Assembly: GCF_007991455.1 (NCBI RefSeq)
Contig: NZ_BJYJ01000001.1
Span: 558,001-622,000, forward strand
DNA length: 64,000 bases
From: Chryseobacterium hagamense
GTDB taxonomy: Bacteria; Bacteroidota; Bacteroidia; Flavobacteriales; Weeksellaceae
Direction of reading: 5' to 3'
Shown here: positions 1 to 9,430 of the stretch, one piece after another
How the letters are laid out: every line of letters starts with the position of its first letter
Position numbering within the stretch: position 1 is the stretch's first letter
Position numbers and translations under genes: made by a program
The notes under the pieces: generated by a model
What the model was told of the DNA's origin: nothing
The model's database searches: none
The model's input: the letters and a program-made list of their open reading frames with translations, nothing else

Positions 1-2244
1 AACCACCATATTTTCGTTCGCACAAAGCGTCAGGAATCTCTCAAGCCTTGCTGAAGAATGTTCTGCCCCCTGTCCTTCCGAACCGTGAGGCAACAGCATT
101 ACCAGACCGTCCTGGATCTTCCATTTTTCTTCTGCCGCCGCCAGATACTGGTCAACAATAATCTGGGCGCCGTTTACGAAATCCCCGAACTGCGCTTCCC
201 AGATGGTCAAGGTGTTCGGCGAAGCCATGGCATATCCGTAATCGAAACCTAAAACCCCGTATTCGGAAAGATGGGAGTTATAGACATCGAATCTGCTTTC
301 GGAGATCTGTCTCAACGGGATATATTCTTCTTCGGTATCTTCGGTTTTTACAACAGCATGTCGGTGGGAGAACGTTCCTCTTTCCACGTCTTCACCGGAA
401 ATTCTTACGTTGTGCCCTTCTACCAGCAAGGTTGCATACGCCAGCCATTCTCCAAGAGCCCAGTCTAAAGAATTGCCTTCGATGGCTTTGATTCTGTTTT
501 CAAAAAGTCTCGTGATTTTATTCAGGAATTTTTTATCTGCCGGAAGCGTAGACATTTTAAGCGCCAGCGCCTTCAGTTTTTCAAGATCGAATTTCGTGTC
601 CACCGCATCCTGAACCGCTCCTCTTCTGGCAATCGGGTAATTGGTCCAGTCATCGGCCATGAAAACATCCATTACGTTTTTCTCGATTTCTTTGGATGCA
701 TCGAAATCTTTATCCAGAAGTGCCTTGAATTCGGTTTCCATTTTAGCGATCACATCATTGGAAGTCACGTTATCTTTCAACAACTGATCTTTATAGATTT
801 CTCTTGGGTTCGGGTGCTTGGAAATGGTCTTATACAGATTAGGCTGTGTGAATCTCGGTTCATCCCCTTCGTTGTGACCGTATTTTCTGTAACCCAGTAA
901 ATCAATGTACACATCTTTACCGAATTTCGCCCTGAAATCGGCGGCGAAATGAATCGCGTGAACCACTGCTTCCGCATCATCCGCATTCACATGCATTACG
1001 GGAGATTCCGTAACTTTTGCAACGTCGGTACAGTAAGTAGAAGATCTGGCGTCCATGTAATTGGTGGTAAAGGATACCTGGTTGTTCACCACAATATGAA
1101 CGGTTCCTCCTGTTCTGTATCCTTCCAGCGTCATCATCTGGGCCACTTCATAAGCAATACCCTGACCTGCCAAGGCACCATCACCATGAATGATGATCGG
1201 TAAAACCTTAGAATAGTCTTTGTACTTATCGTCCACTTTCGCACGGCAGATGCCTTCCACAAGCGCAGCTACCGTCTCAAGATGGGACGGGTTAGGCGTT
1301 AAATTAATCGAAACTTCCTCTCCGGAAGCCGTTTTGATCTTTTTGGATGAACCCAGGTGATATTTAACATCTCCTGAAAATACGTCTTCTTCAAATTCTT
1401 TCCCTTCAAATTCCGAAAAGATCTGCTTGTAGGATTTCCCGAAAATATTGGTCAGCACGTTCAGTCTTCCTCTGTGGGCCATTCCTAAAACCACTTCATC
1501 CACCCCTAACTGGGAAGATCTGGTGATCAGCTGATCCAAAGCCGGAATAAGGGTTTCCCCACCTTCCAGAGAGAATCTTTTCTGTCCTACAAACTTGGTA
1601 TGAAGATAATTTTCAAACGCTACCGCCTGATTTAATTTTAGTAAAATTTCAGTTTTTTCATTCGCTGAAAGGCTCGGATGGTTTTCATTCACCTGAAGCC
1701 ACTGCTTGATGTAATCCTTTTCCTCAACGTTGTTGATGTGCATGTATTCTACGCCGATGGAATCGCAGTAAATGTTTTCCAGGTGGGTAATCAGTTCCTG
1801 TAGGGTAGCAGGCCCTTTCATTCCCGTTTCAACCGCACAGTTGAATTTGGTATTTAAATCCGATCTATCCAGACCGAAATTTTCGATGTCCAGCGTCGGG
1901 GTATAATGCCTTCTTTCTCTGACAGGATTGGTTTTTGTAAACAAATGGCCTCTGGTCCTGTACGCCTCAATCAGGTTGACTACCTTAAATTCCTTTTTGA
2001 TGTGTTCCGGAACCTCACCGTTGGATGCAGCCTGTGTCGCCTGCTGTACTACAGGAGCTGAAGCGGCCGGAGCCTGAACATATTGAACGTTATCTTCGTC
2101 CCCGTAGTTCTCCAAAGCAAAATCGAAGCCCTGAAAAAAGGCTTTCCATGATGGTTCTAAAGAGTCCGGATATTTTAAGTACTGTTGGTATAAATCCTCA
2201 ATCAACTGAGAATGAGCTGCGTTTAGGAATGAAAATCTGTCCAT
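1..2244 (-). CDS. sucA: 2-oxoglutarate dehydrogenase E1 component (partial, 3' end outside window)
   Basis: This is the thiamine-diphosphate E1 subunit of the 2-oxoglutarate dehydrogenase complex, which decarboxylates 2-oxoglutarate in the TCA cycle. The visible 748 codons begin MDRFSFLNAAHSQLIEDLYQ, the usual N-terminal E2-binding region of SucA. They continue through GMAHRGRLNVL, the ThDP/Mg region IIHGDGALAGQG and LLGYRKYGHNEGDEP, and the C-terminal transketolase-like part (HGSEGQGAEHSSAR) up to the window edge. The family is about 930 residues, so roughly 180 are missing. The E2 gene would be expected just beyond the edge. E3 is probably the lpdA gene far away in this window. A TAAATTTG promoter element lies about 47 bases upstream. 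Confidence 0.96.
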   Translation of the reverse strand, partial: MDRFSFLNAAHSQLIEDLYQQYLKYPDSLEPSWKAFFQGFDFALENYGDEDNVQYVQAPAASAPVVQQATQAASNGEVPEHIKKEFKVVNLIEAYRTRGHLFTKTNPVRERRHYTPTLDIENFGLDRSDLNTKFNCAVETGMKGPATLQELITHLENIYCDSIGVEYMHINNVEEKDYIKQWLQVNENHPSLSANEKTEILLKLNQAVAFENYLHTKFVGQKRFSLEGGETLIPALDQLITRSSQLGVDEVVLGMAHRGRLNVLTNIFGKSYKQIFSEFEGKEFEEDVFSGDVKYHLGSSKKIKTASGEEVSINLTPNPSHLETVAALVEGICRAKVDDKYKDYSKVLPIIIHGDGALAGQGIAYEVAQMMTLEGYRTGGTVHIVVNNQVSFTTNYMDARSSTYCTDVAKVTESPVMHVNADDAEAVVHAIHFAADFRAKFGKDVYIDLLGYRKYGHNEGDEPRFTQPNLYKTISKHPNPREIYKDQLLKDNVTSNDVIAKMETEFKALLDKDFDASKEIEKNVMDVFMADDWTNYPIARRGAVQDAVDTKFDLEKLKALALKMSTLPADKKFLNKITRLFENRIKAIEGNSLDWALGEWLAYATLLVEGHNVRISGEDVERGTFSHRHAVVKTEDTEEEYIPLRQISESRFDVYNSHLSEYGVLGFDYGYAMASPNTLTIWEAQFGDFVNGAQIIVDQYLAAAEEKWKIQDGLVMLLPHGSEGQGAEHSSARLERFLTLCANENMVV

Positions 2245-2290
2245 TATTACAGTTTATCTGTTATTAAAATTTGTTTGTCGAATTAAGCTT

Positions 2291-2298
2291 CAAATTTA
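2291..2298 (-). promoter_or_regulatory. Candidate -7 promoter element of sucA
   Basis: Read on the minus strand this is TAAATTTG, a match to the Bacteroidetes -7 consensus TAnnTTTG. It would give a leader of about 40 bases before the sucA ATG. No clear TTG -33 element is present at the usual spacing, so the call rests on the -7 match and its position. Confidence 0.45.
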
Positions 2299-2357
2299 AT
2301 AAAAAAAACCGACTTGGAACAGCCTTTAAACTATTAAAAAAAGTATAAAATGATTTA

Positions 2358-3398
2358 TTACTTAAATACTGATAATGAGAGTTTCATATTGACATCCTGG
2401 TCTTCTGTAGGGCGTTCGATGAAAGTCTGACGGATATCATTAAAACGCATCTCGTCTTTCCTGGCTTTCTGAATTAATTGCTGTATCGCCTTCACTCTTC
2501 CGGTATAATTTCCTTTGTAATACATCACATAGTTCTGCGCCGGATTAAGCGTCCTGAAACTGAAATTGTTATCGGTAACCCCAAACTTTTTAGACAACGG
2601 AATCCCCAGGAAATAAGAGACTTCCTTGTCTTTATAATTATCGGCATCGGTCACCAGGACCGGATAGCCGAACTCATCATCTTTTTTGCCGAGATCCATC
2701 GTGGTATAATTATAAATTTTGTTATAATTCATCACGATATTTTTATACAATGCGTCTTTTTTGTTGGAAGCACTCACATTGATTCCCAGCAAAAGCTTTT
2801 CTTCCTCATTTTCAACCATAATGCTGTCGTATTTGATGGCTGCCATCTGGTTGTCCTTCTCCACTTTATTGCCGAGGACATTCTTCAGGTTGGCCATGCT
2901 TTTGTCGATATTCTCAGCAAAGCGGTCTTCCGTCCAGAAGTTTTCCACCCTCCGCAAAACGGATAGCTTGGGCGTGTGCACCACCCAAGTAATCTTGGTT
3001 TTTTCAGAAGACAGGGCTTTGAATTTAACGTCCACCACGGTCGGGCTTTCGTTCCGGTCTTCGAACAGCTGGTACCTGAGTGATTTATTCGGGTTTTCAT
3101 ACCGGATGAACATCTCCCCGTCGGTATCGTTTTTGGGATCTGCATAGCTGATCGAACTTCCCTGTCCTTCATAAGGGGTATAATAATCGATATCGATCGT
3201 TTTGGAACTGGTAAAGAAATTGTTCCAGCGCGTAAAATGCTGCAGGCTGTTGAATTGTGAAAAGACTTTTTCCAAAGGGTAATCGATCTCTTTTTCTATT
3301 TTGAAATCTTTATTTTCATCGACAAAATAGTACATCGAAGCCGCATAGGCCCCGACCAGCAAAATAACAAATACCGCTATGATCTTAAAAAAACGCAT
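2358..3398 (-). CDS. Membrane-anchored SRPBCC protein with GyrI-like C-terminal domain
   Basis: A 346-residue protein. Residues about 5-24 form one hydrophobic segment (FKIIAVFVILLVGAYAASMY), an N-terminal anchor or signal. Residues about 35-165 look like an SRPBCC/polyketide-cyclase-type lipid or ligand-binding domain (IDYPLEKVFSQFNSLQHFTR, then the WVVHTP strand). The C-terminal half, ending with YYKGNYTGRVKAIQQL and FIERPTEDQDVN, resembles the GyrI-like small-molecule-binding fold. Function is unknown, and ligand binding at the envelope is an inference. It sits between sucA and glgC on the same strand, but a hairpin separates it from glgC, so it probably has its own transcript. Confidence 0.7.
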   Translation of the reverse strand: MRFFKIIAVFVILLVGAYAASMYYFVDENKDFKIEKEIDYPLEKVFSQFNSLQHFTRWNNFFTSSKTIDIDYYTPYEGQGSSISYADPKNDTDGEMFIRYENPNKSLRYQLFEDRNESPTVVDVKFKALSSEKTKITWVVHTPKLSVLRRVENFWTEDRFAENIDKSMANLKNVLGNKVEKDNQMAAIKYDSIMVENEEEKLLLGINVSASNKKDALYKNIVMNYNKIYNYTTMDLGKKDDEFGYPVLVTDADNYKDKEVSYFLGIPLSKKFGVTDNNFSFRTLNPAQNYVMYYKGNYTGRVKAIQQLIQKARKDEMRFNDIRQTFIERPTEDQDVNMKLSLSVFK

Positions 3399-3422
3399 GA
3401 CACAAATGTATTGAAAATAACA

Positions 3423-3448
3423 AGAGTGACCAATATGGCGGCCACTCT
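3423..3448 (-). terminator. Possible terminator after glgC
   Basis: A 9-bp stem (AGAGTGACC with GGCCACTCT, one G-U pair) has an 8-base loop. It lies between the glgC stop and the start of the next minus-strand gene. The U-tract on the minus strand is weak (TTGTTATTTTC), so termination may be partial. Confidence 0.4.
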
Positions 3449-3503
3449 GTTTTTGAAATTATTTCAAGGACTAAAAGCAAACTGGTAATGAATATCAATC
3501 CTT

Positions 3504-4772
3504 TTATCCGATATGCGTTCCCGATCTCAATACGGCGCCTTTCTTCACGACGATAATTCCGTCCTGAACCGAGTGCGTTCCGTAATCACCGTCCGGAAGA
3601 TGCTTCCCTCCGATGATCCTTACATTGTCACCGATATGACAGTTTTTATCTAAGATGGCCTTTTCGATATAGCAATATTTGCCGATTCCCATATTCGGAT
3701 AGCCGTTGTTATCGTTTTCATTGATTTCTGCCGTACCCTGGTAAAAATCCGAACCCATTACATAAGAGTTAACGATCGTACTTCCTTTGTCGATCCTCGT
3801 ACGGTTTCCGATTACTGAATTTTCAATTTTATCTGCCATGATAATACATCCGTCTCCGAAAACGGCTTTGCTTACATAGGAACCGTTGATTTTTGACGGC
3901 GGAAGCATTCTGGCTCTGGTGTAGATCGGTGAAGAGGAAAACAGGTTGAACTGAGGAAAGTCCTGGCACAGGTCCAGGTTGGCCTCGTAAAATGATTCGA
4001 TGGTTCCGATATCCGTCCAGTACCCTTCGTACTGATAGCTTAAAGTGGTGTATTTACCGATTGAATTCGGGATGATGTCCTTGCCGAAATCATCTCCAGC
4101 CCCTTCATCAAACATCTTTTTAAGGATGCTCTTTGTAAAGATGTAGATTCCCATCGAAGCAAGATACTCTTTTCCGGCACTTTTATTTTCGTCGGAAACT
4201 TCCGATTTCAGGCCGTCCAGCATGTCGTAACCCGGCTTTTCAACGAAGGAAGTGATATTCCCCTCATCATCCGAACTCAGGATCCCGAATCCGGTAGCAT
4301 CTTTTGCGTTAACAGGAATTGTAGCTATAGTTACATCACCGCCTTTTTCGATATGGAAATCCAGCATTTCCTTGAAATCCATCTGGTACAGCTGATCTCC
4401 TGAAAGAATCAGGATGTACTCGTAATCGTACTTTTCCAAATGCTTCATCGACTGGCGTACGGCATCGGCCGTTCCCTGGTACCAGCTTTCGTTTTCTACA
4501 TTCTGTTCCGCTGCCAGGATATCTACGAATCCTTTACTGAAAATATCAAAGTGAAAAGAGTTTTTAATATGTGAATTCAGTGAAGCTGAATTGAACTGCG
4601 TTAAAACCAAGATTTTATTCATTCCTGAATTCAGGCAGTTGGAAATAGGAATATCAACCAAACGGTATTTCCCGGCGATTGGTACGGCCGGCTTGGACCT
4701 TGAATAGGTAAGAGGGAATAATCTGGTTCCTCTTCCGCCTCCTAAAACAATGGATATTACATTGCGATTCAT
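3504..4772 (-). CDS. glgC: Glucose-1-phosphate adenylyltransferase
   Basis: ADP-glucose pyrophosphorylase, the committed step of bacterial glycogen synthesis: ATP + glucose-1-phosphate gives ADP-glucose + PPi. The 422 residues carry the nucleotidyltransferase signature LGGGRGTRLFPLT near residue 11, then SKPAVPIAGKYRLVDIPISN, LSGDQLYQMD and the sugar-phosphate region FVEKPG. The last about 120 residues form a left-handed beta-helix (hexapeptide repeats IIMADKIENSVIGNRTRI and DKNCHIGDNVRIIGG). Length and order fit the whole family. It is the last glycogen gene of the minus-strand operon, 49 bases after a small secreted-protein gene. Confidence 0.96.
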   Translation of the reverse strand: MNRNVISIVLGGGRGTRLFPLTYSRSKPAVPIAGKYRLVDIPISNCLNSGMNKILVLTQFNSASLNSHIKNSFHFDIFSKGFVDILAAEQNVENESWYQGTADAVRQSMKHLEKYDYEYILILSGDQLYQMDFKEMLDFHIEKGGDVTIATIPVNAKDATGFGILSSDDEGNITSFVEKPGYDMLDGLKSEVSDENKSAGKEYLASMGIYIFTKSILKKMFDEGAGDDFGKDIIPNSIGKYTTLSYQYEGYWTDIGTIESFYEANLDLCQDFPQFNLFSSSPIYTRARMLPPSKINGSYVSKAVFGDGCIIMADKIENSVIGNRTRIDKGSTIVNSYVMGSDFYQGTAEINENDNNGYPNMGIGKYCYIEKAILDKNCHIGDNVRIIGGKHLPDGDYGTHSVQDGIIVVKKGAVLRSGTHIG

Positions 4773-4821
4773 ATGTACATTTATTTTTTATTCTTAATTA
4801 CCTAATTTTTAAGCGCATCAA

Positions 4822-5238
4822 CTATTCCTTATCGGCTGCGGCTATTTCCGACTCCAGCGTATTGATCTCCTGCTGAAACTTCTGCCTTTCTCGTTTAATG
4901 ACATCAAGCCATCTCTGTCTTGATTCGATTTTCTTTTCTGCTTTGTCCCGGTCATCTGCTTTGTCCAGGTTGTTTTTCAAACCTTGTATTTCGATTTCCA
5001 TTTCGGCGATTTTTTTATCGTCCCGGGCCATCAGCTTTTTGAAACCGTCAGCCTGCTTCTGCTTAGGAACGATAAATTTGCTGTGCAGGTGATATGCCGG
5101 ATCAGACATTCTGCCTACTGTTGCAGCTGTTCGCATTCCTGTGGATAACGACTGATTTCCTGCCGGATTACTTTGTGCAAAAACAGAAACGGATAAGCTC
5201 AAAAATCCTAAGTTGAATAAACAATTAAAATTTTTCAA
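4822..5238 (-). CDS. Small secreted coiled-coil protein of unknown function
   Basis: 138 residues. The N-terminus MKNFNCLFNLGFLSLSVSVFAQ is a typical signal peptide, with cleavage likely after FAQ. From about residue 60 the protein is highly charged and helical (KLMARDDKKIAEMEIEIQGL, DRDKAEKKIESRQRW), consistent with one long coiled coil. I do not recognise the family. It sits between glgA (25 bases upstream) and glgC (49 bases downstream), so it is probably co-transcribed with the glycogen genes. A role in glycogen metabolism is unlikely if it really is exported, because that pathway is cytosolic. Confidence 0.7.
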   Translation of the reverse strand: MKNFNCLFNLGFLSLSVSVFAQSNPAGNQSLSTGMRTAATVGRMSDPAYHLHSKFIVPKQKQADGFKKLMARDDKKIAEMEIEIQGLKNNLDKADDRDKAEKKIESRQRWLDVIKRERQKFQQEINTLESEIAAADKE

Positions 5239-5263
5239 TAATTTAGCTATTAGTTATTTATTA

Positions 5264-6685
5264 TTAGTTTTTATATAAATTAATATATTTTTCTGCAGAA
5301 GTCTCCCAGGCAAAATCGAAATTCATATTGGCATGAATCAGGTTTTTCATGGCGCCTTTCTGATTATAAATCATCAGTGCCCTGTTCATGGTATGAAGAA
5401 TATCATCCACCGCCGGGAACGTAAAATTCAGGCCTGCCCCACCTGTCGAAATATCGTTTACCGTATCCCGCAATCCTCCTGTATACCTTACGATCGGAAC
5501 CGTACCGTATCTCATGGAATACATCTGGTTCAGTCCGCAGGGCTCAACCCTGGATGGCATCAGCAAAAAGTCCGCCGAAGCGTATATTTTATGCGAAAGA
5601 TGTTCCTTATAGCCGAGATCCAGCGCGAAATTGCTGTAAATATAATCGTATTCCTTCAGCTTATTTTCGATATAGGCATTCCCGGATCCCAGAATCATAA
5701 GGTTTAAAGCGCCATGAGTCTGTGTAATACTTCTCCAGACTACATCCGGAAGGAAATCCGCTCCTTTTTCGGTGGCAAATCTTCCGATAAAGGCAAAAAG
5801 TGGAAGTTCCGGCCGTAAGCCGTATTCTTTACAGAGCTTTTCCTTATTTTTTTTCTTCAGGGCTACGGCATTTTTACTGTTAAAATTAAAATCCAGCATC
5901 GGATCGGTCTCCGGGTTCCAGACCTCCGTATCGATCCCGTTGATAATTCCGTAGGCTTTTCCGAATTCTTCACGTACCAGGCTCTCGAGTCCGCGGAAGC
6001 TGATGAAAAGCTCTTCCATATACCCCTGCGAAACCGTAGTAAAAGCATGGGAACATTTAATCATGCTGGCCAGAGGGTTAATCAGTCCTTCCCAATCCAA
6101 CAGTCCCCATTTATACCGGTCGAACGACGGAAGATAATTGGCCATTTCCCAGCTCATCATGCCCTGGTATTCTCCGTTGTGAATAGTGGCAACGGTTTTC
6201 ACTCCTTTCAAAAAGGAAAATTCCCAACAGTGTTCTACCATAAAGGGGATCAGTCCCGTATGATAATCGTGGCAGTGCAGGACATCCGGACGGATCTGCA
6301 TGGCACTGAGCCAGTGAAGCACGCCATGCTGGAAACCGATGAACTGAAAGTTTTCGTCCTGATAACCGTAAGGATTATCACGGTCCAGCAATCCTGGGAT
6401 TCTTACCATATACAGCTCAAACCCCAAAGCATCCGATTTTTCTTTTAAAACCTGCACCTGCAGCATATTCGGGCCCTGGTGGATGAACCCATCAAAAATG
6501 ATGTCAAACTCATGGTTATGAACGAAAGATTTGTTGTACCAGGGCATAACAACCTTTGCATCAATTCCTTTAATTTTATTCTGATATTTTGGCAAAGCTC
6601 CTACTACATCGGCCAGTCCGCCTACTTTTGCTACCGGATAACATTCCGTGCTGATATGAAATACGGTCATATTTTTCCCTGTCAT
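5264..6685 (-). CDS. glgA: Glycogen synthase (ADP-glucose, GT5)
   Basis: Transfers glucose from ADP-glucose to the growing alpha-1,4-glucan chain. The 473 residues open with HISTECYPVAKVGGLADVVG, the GT5 ADP-glucose-binding loop (KVGGL instead of the KTGGL common in proteobacteria). They also contain the N-terminal HCHDYHTGLIP region, and the C-terminal Rossmann half contains FIGRFATEKG and PSRVEPCGLNQMYSMRYG with the expected acidic residue and CGL. The first ATG gives MTGKNMTVFHIS. A second ATG five codons on (base 6670) is an equally good start. The gene lies 10 bases after the preceding unknown gene, so translation may be coupled. Confidence 0.95.
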   Translation of the reverse strand: MTGKNMTVFHISTECYPVAKVGGLADVVGALPKYQNKIKGIDAKVVMPWYNKSFVHNHEFDIIFDGFIHQGPNMLQVQVLKEKSDALGFELYMVRIPGLLDRDNPYGYQDENFQFIGFQHGVLHWLSAMQIRPDVLHCHDYHTGLIPFMVEHCWEFSFLKGVKTVATIHNGEYQGMMSWEMANYLPSFDRYKWGLLDWEGLINPLASMIKCSHAFTTVSQGYMEELFISFRGLESLVREEFGKAYGIINGIDTEVWNPETDPMLDFNFNSKNAVALKKKNKEKLCKEYGLRPELPLFAFIGRFATEKGADFLPDVVWRSITQTHGALNLMILGSGNAYIENKLKEYDYIYSNFALDLGYKEHLSHKIYASADFLLMPSRVEPCGLNQMYSMRYGTVPIVRYTGGLRDTVNDISTGGAGLNFTFPAVDDILHTMNRALMIYNQKGAMKNLIHANMNFDFAWETSAEKYINLYKN

Positions 6686-6695
6686 TTATTGTTTA

Positions 6696-7262
6696 TTATT
6701 CTGAGATTTTACTACTTGTTTTTTTACTGTTGAACGGACGCAGTTCAAATACAAAGAAACAGTCCTTTTCTGTGTATTCCTGCTGAACGATAACTGCATA
6801 ATCGTCTGATCTGAATGTCATGCAAGCGTATTGATCAATATCATTCATATTAAATTGAGAAGATTCAGATTCAAAATGCTGGATTTCAAACCCGATGAAA
6901 TTCATCCCATCTTTCGAATCATCCTTTAAAATTTCAGACGGTGTCTCTTTCACCTGCTTTTTAGTGACCGACTGGAATTCAAATCTCTTTGATGCTATAA
7001 AACCGTTAATCATTGCCATAGCATCGTTTTTTCCTTTAATAAAGGTAATTTCGTCAATTCTGTTATCAGAAAAGCCAATCTTATACCGGTCAATTTTACA
7101 GCTGAAAAAATACAGATTGCCGGTAAACTTTGCTTCGCTGACCGGAGGTTCAATTCCGGCAGCTGAAAAGGATTCTAATGTTTCAGTATCGAAATCAGTT
7201 CTTATCACCCTATTTTTAATATCATCGTAGTGGCTTCCCAGTACGTCTTCTACCTGAATCAT
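6696..7262 (-). CDS. Unknown protein within the glycogen operon
   Basis: 188 residues beginning MIQVEDVLGSHYDDIKNRVI. It has no signal peptide or membrane segment and is acidic, with mixed alpha/beta character. I do not recognise a family or motif. Its first 41 bases overlap the 3' end of glgB in another frame and it ends 10 bases before glgA, so all three are almost certainly on one transcript. That position suggests an accessory or regulatory role in glycogen synthesis, but nothing in the protein shows it. Confidence 0.72.
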   Translation of the reverse strand: MIQVEDVLGSHYDDIKNRVIRTDFDTETLESFSAAGIEPPVSEAKFTGNLYFFSCKIDRYKIGFSDNRIDEITFIKGKNDAMAMINGFIASKRFEFQSVTKKQVKETPSEILKDDSKDGMNFIGFEIQHFESESSQFNMNDIDQYACMTFRSDDYAVIVQQEYTEKDCFFVFELRPFNSKKTSSKISE

Positions 7263-9225
7263 CTTTCTTATCTTTTGTTTTGCTTGCTTCCTTCCCGTTG
7301 TTATTTTTTGCTTTCTTTTTCAAAACCACCCCGGCCAGCGGCGGCAGCCTGATGCTGATCGACTTCTGATGTCCTTTGTATTCTTCAGCATCTTCCCTGA
7401 AAATATCGGGTTGAACACCACTGCCGGCATATTTTTCGTCATCGGAATTGAAAATGACTTCCCATTGGCTTCCGGCAGCAACGCCGATTTTATAATCCAA
7501 AACCCTTGGTGTTAAATTAAGGATAACCATAAGGACATCTTCTTCTTTTTTTCCTTTTCTTAAATAAATATATACCGAGTTATCCGTATCATCCGCTTCC
7601 ACCCATTCAAAACCTTCCGGGCTGAACTGGGTTTCATAAAACGCCGTTTCATTGCGGTAGAGATGGTTTAGATCCTTAACCGCTGTCTGCAATCCTTTAT
7701 GAACAGGAAAGTTGAGCAGATGCCAGTCGAGGCTTTTCCTGAAATTCCATTCGCTCGTTTGTCCGAACTCATCCCCCATGAAAAGCAGCTTTGCCCCCGG
7801 ATGCGTAAACATATAAACGTACAGTGCCCGGAGATTGGCAAATTTCTGCCATTCGTCACCTTTCATCTTATAAATCAGGCTTGCTTTTCCATGCACCACT
7901 TCGTCGTGTGACAGCGGCATCATGTAGTTTTCATTGTACATATACATCGAAGCAAAGGTCAGCTTATGGTGAAGGAATTTCCTGTTGACAGTGTCTTCCT
8001 TAAAATAAGCCAGCGTATCGTGCATCCAGCCCATCATCCACTTCATCCCGAAACCCACGCCGCCGTCATGAACGGGCTTGGTCAGCATCGGGAAGTCGGA
8101 GCTTTCTTCCGCAATGGTAATGATGTTGTCGCCGAATTCTTTATATACTGCAGTATTGAATTCCTGTAAAAACGTTTTGGCTTCCAGGTTGACGTTTCCG
8201 CCGTAGATATTGGGTTCCCACTCGCCTTCATTCCGGGAATAATCCAGATGGAGCATGGAAGTTACCGCATCCACCCTTAATCCGTCGGCATGGTACCTTT
8301 CCAGCCAGAACATGGCATTGGAAATCAGAAAAGATTTCACTTCGTTTCTTCCGTAGTTAAAAATGTAGGATTTCCAGTCGGGATGAAAGCCTTTCCGCGG
8401 ATCTTCGTGTTCATACAGGTAAGAGCCGTCGAACTGGTGAAGGCCATTGGCATCCCCTGGGAAATGCGAAGGCACCCAGTCTAAAATCACACCGATGCCG
8501 CTCCGGTGAAGCTCATCGATCAGGAACATCAGATCCTGCGGCGAGCCGAAGCGTGAAGTGGCTGCATAAAAACCCGTAATCTGATAGCCCCAGCTGGGAT
8601 CATACGGATATTCCATCAAAGGCATAAATTCGACGTGGGTAAACCCCATCTCCCTGATATAGGGAATAAGCTTAACGGCAATATCCCGGTAATTCAGAAA
8701 TTTCTCCGGATGATGTTCGTCCCGCACCCAGGATCCGAGATGCATTTCATACACGGAAACAGGCGCTTTCAGGGTATTTTTCTGCCATCGGCTTTGCATC
8801 CATTCTTTGTCCTGCCATTCGTACCAGGTGGTGGAAACCAGCGAGGCCGCCTGGAGATTCTGTTCCCAGCTTAAAGCATACGGGTCGCTTTTTTCCAGAA
8901 TTTCACCGCGGTGGGTTTCAATGGCATATTTGTATAAGGTTCCCCAGGTAAGGCCGGCGATAAAGCCTTCCCAGATTCCCGAGCCGTCCCAACGGGGAAA
9001 TAAAGCATGACCGTCCTGATTCCAGCCGTTGAAGTTCCCGATTACCGAAACTTTGCTGGCATTGGGGGCCCAAACGGAGAAGTAAACGCCCTTAACCCCG
9101 TCTTTTTCTACAGAGTGCGCTCCGAACCTGTCGTAGAGCTTATAATGCTTACCTTCCCTGAAAAGATAAATGTCCTGATCTGTGAAAAGAGTGTACGTTT
9201 TAACCGAATTCATTACGGTCTTCAT
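7222..9225 (-). CDS. glgB: 1,4-alpha-glucan branching enzyme (GH13)
   Basis: Introduces alpha-1,6 branches into glycogen. The 667 residues show an N-terminal CBM48 domain (FSVWAPNASKVSVIGNFNGW near residue 50) and the GH13 barrel. Barrel motifs include DWVPSHFPGD, the nucleophile motif GLRVDAVTSML, ITIAEESSDFP with the acid/base Glu, and PLSHDEVVHGK. The C-terminal beta domain ends with SIRLPPLAGVVLKKK. After that comes an unusual basic, low-complexity tail of about 30 residues (KNNNGKEASKTKDKKDDSGR and on), whose coding bases overlap the start of the next gene. It is the first gene of the glycogen operon and is divergent from the esterase gene at 9431. Confidence 0.96.
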   Translation of the reverse strand: MKTVMNSVKTYTLFTDQDIYLFREGKHYKLYDRFGAHSVEKDGVKGVYFSVWAPNASKVSVIGNFNGWNQDGHALFPRWDGSGIWEGFIAGLTWGTLYKYAIETHRGEILEKSDPYALSWEQNLQAASLVSTTWYEWQDKEWMQSRWQKNTLKAPVSVYEMHLGSWVRDEHHPEKFLNYRDIAVKLIPYIREMGFTHVEFMPLMEYPYDPSWGYQITGFYAATSRFGSPQDLMFLIDELHRSGIGVILDWVPSHFPGDANGLHQFDGSYLYEHEDPRKGFHPDWKSYIFNYGRNEVKSFLISNAMFWLERYHADGLRVDAVTSMLHLDYSRNEGEWEPNIYGGNVNLEAKTFLQEFNTAVYKEFGDNIITIAEESSDFPMLTKPVHDGGVGFGMKWMMGWMHDTLAYFKEDTVNRKFLHHKLTFASMYMYNENYMMPLSHDEVVHGKASLIYKMKGDEWQKFANLRALYVYMFTHPGAKLLFMGDEFGQTSEWNFRKSLDWHLLNFPVHKGLQTAVKDLNHLYRNETAFYETQFSPEGFEWVEADDTDNSVYIYLRKGKKEEDVLMVILNLTPRVLDYKIGVAAGSQWEVIFNSDDEKYAGSGVQPDIFREDAEEYKGHQKSISIRLPPLAGVVLKKKAKNNNGKEASKTKDKKDDSGRRRTGKPLR

Positions 9226-9430
9226 TTTAATTTTATATTTTTTGAAACTACGGAAAATACCGGTAACCTATATTAATTATGAGTAAATTAATTATTATGT
9301 TAGCCGGCTCATGTTGCTAGTTTCTACCAAATATAAAGCTTTTCGGCCAGTAATACCATGATTCGGGAAATTATTTGCCATAAAAAGATTTTTTATAAAT
9401 TTATCCCTTCAAAATTTAGTAAAGACACTG

